The notes below the pieces were generated by a model. It worked only from the letters and a program-made list of their open reading frames with translations. It was not told the origin of the DNA and made no database searches. From Nilaparvata lugens (lineage: Eukaryota; Arthropoda; Insecta; Hemiptera; Delphacidae): a stretch of 64,000 nucleotides of DNA. The stretch covers positions 34,555,236 to 34,619,235 of the forward strand of contig NC_052509.1 of NCBI RefSeq assembly GCF_014356525.2, given 5' to 3'. The position numbers were made by a program, and so were the translations under genes. Shown in pieces: positions 56,945 to 64,000 of this stretch (position 1 is the first letter of the stretch; every line of letters starts with the position of its first letter).

Positions 56945-58111
56945 CTACAATTTGGGACCAGCATGAAAAACCTGGTTCAATGACAAACCAGATGATGTTC
57001 TGGAACCAGCATCAAATACAATTCGGATGGGCGTGGTAGTGCTGCTTGCTTTCACGATGGTGTGATGCAGTATGTAGTAACCACCTCGGTCTGTCTGATC
57101 TGCTACAAACGACATGTGACCCTGACGTAGGTAATCGATCAATATTTCATGATATGAAATACGAGTATTCCTGTCAAGCTCTAGTCGTCTCTCCAAAGTC
57201 AGCAGTCTGCGTTCGGCAAAAGCATACGAATCTCCCAAGCTGCTGGGTGGCTCCGCAAATGACAAGGCAACAACAAAACGACCAGAATTCACATGATGTA
57301 CAGACTTCCGAAAATTCACCTCACACTCCAACTCTTCCGGTTTCAGTTGACAGCTTGGTGCAGGGCACGATTCCAACTCCCAAAAACGTTCCACAAAACT
57401 ATCCAACGATGGACTACTAACGAATGGACTACAGATGGCTGTAAAACAATTCGACACATTCGTTGTTGAAGTGAGAATTGGCGCTCTCCCCATCAGAATG
57501 TGACCAAAGACACTATTAACAGTCATCAATTTGTGTGATTCACCTGTACTAGGACTCCCATGTAGCAAGTGAGGAACTAACTCTGCACCAATGATGCCAT
57601 CTATTCTACTAGGAAGGTAGAATTTGTCATCAGCCAGTGTGAGATTTTCAAGATGATGAAGTTTGGATCTGTTGATTTCACAAGAAGGCAACTTGTCGAT
57701 GATTTTATCTACCACTGTGGCATCCATCGAAAACTTGATGGTAGGATCCAACTTCGACTGAATCGACACACAAGTACGACCTCGAACTTCACTAGTACCA
57801 CCACCTAATCCACGAACAACGGTTTTCATGGGCTGGAATAGTAGTCTCAAACGCCGACACAATTTGGCTGTAACAAAATGACACTGACTCCCGGTGTCAA
57901 CCAAGAAACGAACATCACAAAGCTGATCAGTACAATCTCGAACATGTGCAGTGACGGTCGACAACACAATGGTCGAATTTTCTACATCGTTGGATGTAGA
58001 ACAACTAATAGGTGATGTGCCACCTGCCTTGGAGTTTGACGAGGACGCAACACCTTCATTGGAACTTGATCTGGAAAAGTGCAATGATGAGATTCTCGAC
58101 ATTGAGCACAC
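56945..58111 (-). pseudogene. BEL protease and RT N-terminus
   Basis: 388 codons. After a Ser-rich lead, VRFLVDTGSQCHFV (residues 68-80) is the aspartic protease active site (D-T-G). IDGIIGAELVPHLL is its second conserved strand. The RT fingers follow with FVERFWELE, RRLLTLERRLE and IRIVFDAGSRTSSGLSLNQV. The frame ends in TAG at 56945-56947, an apparent CAG-to-TAG change, with the palm continuing in the same frame. The first 20 codons overlap gag in another frame. Confidence 0.92.
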
Positions 58112-59349
58112 TGAGTTTTACTACGACAATCTCTACTCAAATGATCCACATCAAGACAACGAAAACAACAAAACTTTCCTTTAATCAAACAATAACGATC
58201 CCAAGGAGTCATTTTCAAGAAACTTGCACAATCTACTAACCAATGACCCGGTTTTGAGCACTTCAGACAATTGGGATTTTTACTAGATGCATCGTTAGAT
58301 GAATCATTAGATTGAACCACAAACACCTTCGATTTATTATCCTTTTTGTGCCTCATATTAAACGATTCAGTATGTTTCTCATCAGAAGGAAGAGTCTTAA
58401 TTTGCTTTTCAATGAACTTGACATAATCGGTATAAGTTGGCATAGCCTTGTCACGGACGGCCGATTCAAAATTTCTATGAGAACTTGGATCCAGCAATCT
58501 CAAGCTATAATAGAGGAATATCGAGTCTGACAAATTGATGAGTTGCAATCTCTTCAATGCATTGATTGAACTGCAAAATCCATCCAAAATCGCAATACAA
58601 CCTGCCTTGGATTCTGATTTTATAGGACGAAATTCAAAAATTTGTTTGAAATAGGCATCGACTTGCGCCTGTGGATCGTTATAGCAGGTCAATAATGCCT
58701 GCCAAATTATTTGATAATTGTTAGCCAATGGTGGCAACTGACGACAAATATTTGCTGCTTGTCCAGTAAGTCTACTTACAAGATATTGCATCTTCTGCTG
58801 ATCGTTCAAATTCTTGTTGTAATGTACCAATGCCTTAAATAGTTCATAAAACACCGACCATTGAGTCTGGTTCCCATCAAATTTTGGAAGGTCGATTTTA
58901 GGCAGTACCGACTTGGACACAACCAGCTGTGAACTAGCTGCTGTAGCTGCCGAAGATTGAGCAATAGCAACAGTCACCTCTTTCTGTTTGAGAGTGTTAG
59001 CCACTACTTCAATATACTGAAACAGATCTAGGTGTGAGTCATTGAATGCTACAACATGATCTTTATTCAACTCAAGTTCCAACTCATTAACCACTAATTC
59101 TGTCTTTTCATAATCCGAAATGGTCTGAGACACCAGAGGATACAAGATTGAAAATTGCTCAGCAACTTTTGGATCAGAGACATTTTCAGACAGGTCATAA
59201 ATTCTTTGCAATCTGGCATACAATTGTTCCAGTTTAGCGTGATGCACCCTGATTTGTTTCTGTAATTTTTCCTCCATCTTGAACTCATACACAAAACAAT
59301 TCAGCCCTGACAATACAAACAACAGACAATAAAACAAGAATGAGTTCAA
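57982..59349 (-). CDS. BEL gag polyprotein
   Basis: 455 codons. Residues 25-130 are helical with a coiled-coil flavour. The central part (LPKIDLPKFDGNQTQWSVFY, about 150-170, then KMQYLVSRLTGQA) is the BEL/Pao capsid signature (DUF1759-like). Knuckles CLKCSKPGHWLVDC (361-374) and CFRCLDVDHLSRDC (395-408) and a partial CAQCRESHH (414-422) would bind nucleic acid. The first 24 residues are hydrophobic and precede a better start (MEEKLQK, Met at 59277), which I prefer. It ends after a 32-codon tail in a frame different from pol; in most BEL elements gag-pol is one frame, so this is a lesion or a frameshift site. Confidence 0.88.
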   Translation of the reverse strand: MNSFLFYCLLFVLSGLNCFVYEFKMEEKLQKQIRVHHAKLEQLYARLQRIYDLSENVSDPKVAEQFSILYPLVSQTISDYEKTELVVNELELELNKDHVVAFNDSHLDLFQYIEVVANTLKQKEVTVAIAQSSAATAASSQLVVSKSVLPKIDLPKFDGNQTQWSVFYELFKALVHYNKNLNDQQKMQYLVSRLTGQAANICRQLPPLANNYQIIWQALLTCYNDPQAQVDAYFKQIFEFRPIKSESKAGCIAILDGFCSSINALKRLQLINLSDSIFLYYSLRLLDPSSHRNFESAVRDKAMPTYTDYVKFIEKQIKTLPSDEKHTESFNMRHKKDNKSKVFVVQSNDSSNDASSKNPNCLKCSKPGHWLVDCASFLKMTPWDRYCLIKGKFCCFRCLDVDHLSRDCRSKTQCAQCRESHHCTFPDQVPMKVLRPRQTPRQVAHHLLVVLHPTM

Positions 59350-59838
59350 AAGCTAGATGAAAGGAAGAATCACAACTAGTAAGTTATCAAAGTTAAACTT
59401 TGATTATCAAGTCACAAGATAAATTATTGCTGAGAACAAAACTATATGATTAGATAATGTTCTTCCAACAACTCACAAACAAACGATAACTTGTTGAATT
59501 GAACAAACAAAATCATGCTGGTGATTAACCTTCACTAACATGTATAAAAAAAATGGACAATACAAATTCCAACAAACAAACAAATTCCTGAAAAAAAGCA
59601 CAATGAGCCTAGTTTTAGGAAATTACAATTTTAACTGAAATAAATTTAATTTCAGACAAATACAAATTGACAAGAAACTTTGCTCTTAGAACAAGGCTAC
59701 AACAAACTTAAGTTGAGCATGGATCAGACCATTCTCAACATGCCAACATTGGACAAATACGAAACTGCTTAAATCAAATGCGTGTGAATTAATCAACAAA
59801 CTACAAATTTAAATTCATCCCGGCTCAGCAGGATCAAG
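59350..59838. other. BEL leader between gag and the right terminal repeat
   Basis: About 490 bp, AT-rich, with frequent AACAAAC words and no open frame. It should contain the 5' untranslated leader and primer-binding site, which I could not identify. Confidence 0.55.
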
Positions 59839-59925
59839 AAATGTTCTGAACAAAGATCAGGCTAGAGCTACCAGAGAACTGTAATTTACTATTTAAATAA
59901 TCAAATACAAACAAGGGGCAAACAA
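59839..59925. repeat. BEL terminal direct repeat, right copy
   Basis: Matches 54429-54517 in the same orientation. A short duplication (CAAGGGG twice) follows its end. Confidence 0.75.
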
Positions 59926-60123
59926 GGGGTGAGTACTCTGTGGTCACACGACTGTTGGATTCAAAATTGCAGTCTGCTCGGTTGAGAAAGGAGACTCAGT
60001 ATCTGAAAATTTCCTCCCATTTCTAATTTAAGTTTTTAAGTGTTTTCAATCTATTTATATCGAGTCTCCTGTTTTAATTTATATTACAAACTTGAAAGTG
60101 TCTTCTATATATGAGATAGTTTT

Positions 60124-60180
<57 letters not shown>

Positions 60181-60240
60181 CGTTCTATAACAGGTTTAAA
60201 GGTTTATATTGGTGGAATGGGTGAGGGATGGTTGTCATGT
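59926..60240. repeat. TA-associated foldback-family arm
   Basis: GTGGTCACACGACTG..GTCTGCTCGGTTGAGAAAGGAGACTC...TTTTAAGTGTTTTCAATC...GAGTCTCCTGTTTTAATTTAT followed by a (TA)n run (60129-60177). It is the inverse of the arm at 37700-37870 and related to 51.0-51.3 kb. No gene. Confidence 0.8.
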
Positions 60241-60247
60241 GATCGTT

Positions 60248-60745
60248 CTAGGGCCGGACAGTTTCAGTCATTTGTTCCAAAAGATGTTTTTTTAAAGTCA
60301 GGATGAAGCTCGCTCGGCTCTCGATAGACCTGATAGAACCAGGAAGTGCATTCCATGCACGACAGGCACTGACTAAGAAGGATTTTGTGAAAATAGTAGT
60401 TCGATGATTGGGTATCCTTAAAGTACTTTCTCCGGTTCTAGTATGTGAAGCATCCATCCTCCTACCTTCAGAGACAAATATGAAATCATCTTTAAAATAG
60501 TTCGGATTACCGTATTTCAAGATATCTCTAACAAGCTTGACTATTCGAAAAAGCCTTTGATTGGGAAGCTTTAATGTTGAACTAGCAATGTGGGCTGGGG
60601 TTATATGATCATGGTGTTGGAGAGAGTAGACGAAACGTAGACAATAATTTTGGCAACGCTGTAGTTTATCATTCAAAGTGACTTGCATATCATTATGAAC
60701 AGAATTACAATACATTAAATGTGGGAAGATGAGAGATTGAACCAA
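60248..60745 (-). pseudogene. LINE ORF2 C-terminal domain, minus strand
   Basis: 165 codons matching the domain after the RT thumb of Jockey-type LINEs. It shows MVQSLIFPHLMYCNSVHNDM, LQRCQNYCLRFVYSL, RRMDASHTRTGESTLRIPNHRT, FTKSFLVSACRAWNALPGSIR and the basic tail LKKHLLEQM. No catalytic residue lies here. The piece is 5'-truncated at about 60750, next to another LINE fragment of a different family running the other way. Confidence 0.87.
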
Positions 60746-60774
60746 AAAAAAAGATACATGTCAAGAGTAGGATC

Positions 60775-62064
60775 ATGGAATCAGACAACAGAACCAAGAC
60801 CCTATGGAAAATGATCAATGATGAACGGAACAGAAGTAATCTTAACAGGCAGGAAAACCTCTGTTTGGAAATAGAGGGCCAGAAGATCACTGATCCTTTT
60901 CACACTAGCAACATCTCAAATGAAGCCTTTACACAGCCAGCAACAACAACAGGATTTGACCCTCCTCTAAGACGTATGGCCAAGCTGACAGGCATCAAAG
61001 CATTGAGTGAATTTCAGATGATAAATACAGCACAACTCCACCATCTCATAGACAAACCAAAATCGAACAACTCTGCTGGGCATGATGACATCACTGGAAA
61101 AATATTTAAAAGTTGCAAAGAAGAACTAACAAAGCCTCTACTGGAAATAGTAAATTCTTCCCTAAAGCAAGCTGTATTCCCACAGGCTCTCAAGATCTCT
61201 AAGATCTTTCCAAAATTCAAAGGAGGAGATAAAATGGATCACAAGAACTATAGGCCCATAGCAAACCTACCTATAACCTCAAAAACTATCGAACGATCAG
61301 TATATGACCAGCTTATCCTGCATCTGGAGAGCAACAAACTTATAACAGCACAACAGCATGGATTTAAAAAACGTCTAGGCACTACAACTGCAATATCTGA
61401 ATTGTGTGACAACATAAACCAACTTTGGGAGGAGAAAGATACTGTTATGGGACTGTTTATAGATCTTCAAAAGGCCTTTGACACACTAGACTGGAACATC
61501 CCAACTCTGAAATTGAGAGAATTGAAAATAGAGGGAAGAGCATTGGAGTGGATAGAGGACTACCTCATCAACAGAAAGCAGTATGTGGAAATAGTGCAGC
61601 ACAAGAAAACTGCTCTTATAAACTACAAATCCTCACTCAGAGCAGTGTCCCAGGGTGTACCCCAGGGATCCATCCTTGGGCCACTGCTGTTCCTTGTCTA
61701 CATCAATGACTTTCCCAAGGAAATTGACAACAGAAACAGCTGCATATTGTTTGCCGATGATACCACTATCTTGATACAGGTACCATCGCAGAAAGTTCAA
61801 GACCCACACATAGTTGTCGAGACAGCACTGGAAGAGGCCACAGAAACATGCAATAGACTGAAGTTGACCATTAATAGGAAGAAGACAGTCCACATCAGAT
61901 TCACTCCAATCAAAAACAACCCGGATGAGAGACAAACAAATGATGACTCAATGATGGCAGACTGTACAAGATTCCTGGGGATAACAATTGACTGTCACTT
62001 AACATGGAGAAAACATATAGAGCTGTTATGCAAGAGGTTAGCATCTGCTGTGTATGTTATATGA
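60775..62064 (+). pseudogene. LINE reverse transcriptase
   Basis: 429 codons. RT blocks in order: NSAGHDDITGKIFK (99-112), FPQALKISKIFPKFKGGD (135-152), NYRPIANLPITSKTIER (158-174), QQHGFKKRLGTTTA (193-206), FIDLQKAFD (228-236, catalytic Asp), VSQGVPQGSILGPLLF (291-306) and CILFADDTTIL (323-333, FADD). The thumb follows: LTINRKKTVHI and FLGITIDCHLTWRKHI. The catalytic set is complete. The frame ends in TGA at 62062-62064, where CGA would give the Arg expected before RIRN; the next domain follows in the same frame. Confidence 0.93.
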
Positions 62065-62616
62065 AGAATCAGAAACGTATCAGAGAAAAGTACATCATTC
62101 ATTGCATACCACTCACTCTTTGCCTCACATTTAAGGTACGGTATTGTTGCCTGGGGATTGGCATCCCAGACACACCTTGACAGAGTCCTGAGAATACAAA
62201 AGTGGGCCTTGAGGACGATATTGGAGAAAAACATGATGGAGCACTGTAAACCATTATTTGTGGAGAGTAAAATACTCACAGTAATCTCATTGTACCTGCT
62301 TGAAACAATAAATCTGGTTAAGAGGAAAGGCCTTACCACAAGACAGGAAAAACACTGCTATGACCTTCGAAACAACAAGAATCTTGACTTGTCACAACAT
62401 AGACTGAAGAAATACAGCTGCTCACCAACATATGCAGGATCATACTTTTTCAATTTACTGCCGCGTGACCTGAAGGACATGGATGATGAGGCAGCATTTG
62501 CCAGAGGGCTAAAGTCATACCTATTGGCCCGACCCTACAATGCAGTAACAGAGTATGTTGAAGAGCATACATTTCAACATATACAACATGCTCATGGAGG
62601 AAATCACCTGCTGTGA
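62065..62616 (+). pseudogene. LINE ORF2 C-terminal domain
   Basis: Continues in frame after the TGA: FIAYHSLFASHLRYGIVAWG, LDRVLRIQKWALRTIL, LPRDLKDMDDEAAFARGLKSYLL, then a TGA at about 62614-62616. Internal Met at 62158 is only the first ATG after the stop. The layout parallels 13361-13957 and 60248-60745. Confidence 0.9.
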
Positions 62617-62689
62617 AAAATAATGATGACTCCCCAGCCTTCAGACTGTCAGGAGGACAAATACAAGTAACAAGTAAGTAAGTAACAAG

Positions 62690-64000
62690 TGTTTTTTTTA
62701 TGTTATCAATCAGAGTTGGTAATTCAAATTGTAATCTTCAATATGATATTATATGTTTTAGATAGCTAGACTATCCATAGAGAGATTTATTCAAATATTG
62801 AACTAGTATTTGTCACGTTATTTTTTGATGTGTGAGAGTGTGGAAGACAATTTAGTTTTAAGTTAGCCATAAGATTAGAGGTATTAATTATTGTAAAGGA
62901 GAACAATTGCCGGCTGTACTTTGAACGGCATCGGTCGATGCAGGCGGCAGAACTGCTGCCTCAGCGGTCAATGCCGTCTTTCTAGTTGCAGTCCACGACA
63001 ATCCCACTGTGTAATTGTCACTCGGAAAGAAAATTAATGTTCTTATTCATTTTCTTTTCGACTGATAATTCCCTGATGAATCGTTTGAGGGCGCCAGCTT
63101 ACGGACCAGGTTGCCAAGAGTTTCCACAACGTGTGGAAAATTTCGGTGAGCTCTTGGTCAGTCAGTGGGCAGCTCTCGAGATTGAAGGACGGGTTCCTTA
63201 GTGGAGATGGATGTCGCGATTGTGTTGGTGTGGGGTGAGTGACTGAAATTCAAACTATTTCTCACTTCTGTTTTCGGAGGAACATTATTCAAAATTTGAG
63301 CAACCTATTTTTATTCTAAATTTTAAATTTACCTTTGTAACCTGTGACACTCAGAGTTACAGCCGGCACGTTCTTCTCCCGTGTAAATTTGTTAAGTTAT
63401 TTGAGCAAAATATTGTATTCAATTATATTTGAGAACTAAATTTGAGGTTAGATTATAGTTATATAAGGAATTAAATTAGGGTGAAATAAGGCAACATTTG
63501 CTAATTGATTTGTAGAACAAACGATTGATTTAATTGAGCGATCTTACTAATTTTGCTCTAGTAGTAGGAGACAAGATATCTATTTCACATAATTAAGTTT
63601 TTGTTTTCTTGTAATTTTCTGAAAGTTTGGCTGTTAAAGTTTTATTGAAATGCTAATTTATGTTATACAGTTTTAGATCAAATGTATCGGTCTTAATTGC
63701 TGTGTTATTTCATGCTTAGATGTGTTTCAACTGTTTTAGTATCGTACTATTTTGAACTAGATTGTTAAAGTCGAGAAGTTAAATTTGAACTCCCGAAGTG
63801 GATTTATTGGGGAAGCAGTTAATTAATTCTAGTGTAAATGAAGAACAATTCAGCTATTCCTTCTTGGAAAATATACTAAATTCAAATTTATCCAGTAAAA
63901 GTCTTGAGAAATTTACCGAAGGTCACAGTAGAGTAATAGTGTCAGTTCTAGCCCTTATTGGTTTCCATCCCATTTGGTATTTATTGTCCTATATCAACTT
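62690..64000. other. Unassigned end of window with a GC-richer patch
   Basis: 62910-63230 has near-even base composition in an AT-rich setting and an open 71-codon plus frame (62986-63201). It is followed by GGTGTGGGGTGAGTGACTG (about 63222-63242), a good 5' splice donor context. It could be the first exon of a host gene extending beyond the window, or the leader of another retroelement. GCCGGCTGTACTTTG (62910) and ACAGCCGGCACG (63360) partly mirror each other. I cannot name a family. Confidence 0.3.

Larger units (their letters stand above)
54429..59925 (-). mobile_element. BEL/Pao LTR retrotransposon, nearly complete but 3'-deleted
   Basis: On the minus strand, gag with three Cys-rich knuckles, protease, RT, RNase H and integrase lie in BEL/Pao order. 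Lesions are few: a frame change at the gag-pol overlap (58111/57982), TAG at 56945-56947 in RT, TGA at 55859-55861 after RNase H, and loss of the integrase end at 54635. Direct repeats of about 88 bp bracket the unit (54429-54517 and 59839-59925) and could be LTRs or what is left of them. It has clearly higher GC than its surroundings and long frames, which suggests a relatively recent insertion. Confidence 0.93.
60750..62680 (+). mobile_element. LINE (Jockey/CR1-like), 5'-truncated, one stop
   Basis: Carries the RT and C-terminal domains on the plus strand with a single in-frame TGA (62062-62064) as the only visible coding lesion. It ends in a short tail with AAGTAACAAGTAAGTAAGTAAC tandem units (about 62655-62685). 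The endonuclease is missing through 5' truncation. It is better preserved than every other LINE in the window. Confidence 0.88.

Overview
The window looks like intergenic or heterochromatic DNA from an insect, most likely a hemipteran. It is AT-rich, carries GA, TG and TA microsatellites, and is packed with decayed Ty3/Gypsy, BEL/Pao and Jockey/CR1-type LINE retrotransposons plus many foldback (MITE-like) elements. A dispersed family (here R1) ending in a ...GTGCGCCACACCAGATTTTT tail resembles repeats I associate from memory with planthoppers such as Nilaparvata; this is unverified. I found no convincing intact host gene, no rRNA and no CRISPR.

Layout. 1-1.7 kb: AT-rich, no gene. 1.7-6.9 kb: a broken Ty3/Gypsy element on the minus strand, in the order integrase, RNase H, RT, protease, gag from left to right. 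7.1-7.5 kb: a foldback MITE flanked by TTAA. 9.6-10.2 kb: a truncated R1 copy. 10.2-11.4 kb: an endogenous viral element encoding a superfamily-1 helicase of the alphavirus-like (virga-like) type. It is rearranged so that the motif II-III segment is present twice as a near-perfect head-to-head palindrome. 11.4-14.2 kb: a LINE joined in the same orientation directly behind the viral piece. 14.4-24 kb: four R1-family copies or fragments, segmental duplications, foldbacks and a stray BEL integrase. 24.3-24.7 kb: a tRNA-like sequence between inverted arms. 25-28 kb: SINE-like repeats. 28.7-41.8 kb: four LINE remnants, all on the minus strand. 41.9-46.3 kb: a foldback element followed by a Helitron-like element that is itself a 2.7-kb palindrome. 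48-53.7 kb: MITEs and several palindromes, one with 600-bp arms. 54.4-59.9 kb: a BEL/Pao element on the minus strand with few lesions but a missing integrase end. 60.2-62.6 kb: two LINEs back to back. 62.9-64 kb: unassigned, with a small richer patch and a good-looking splice donor.

How it fits together. Nothing here reads as a working host pathway. The coding content is mobile elements, mostly dead, and their lesions (frameshifts, single premature stops, internal deletions) are described per element. The most interesting piece is the virus-LINE chimera with a built-in viral hairpin. If transcribed, for example from the strand that carries the LINE, it would fold into virus-derived double-stranded RNA of about 157 bp. 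That could be a substrate for Dicer-2/siRNA or piRNA antiviral memory. The structure is visible in the sequence; the function is inference and depends on small-RNA data.
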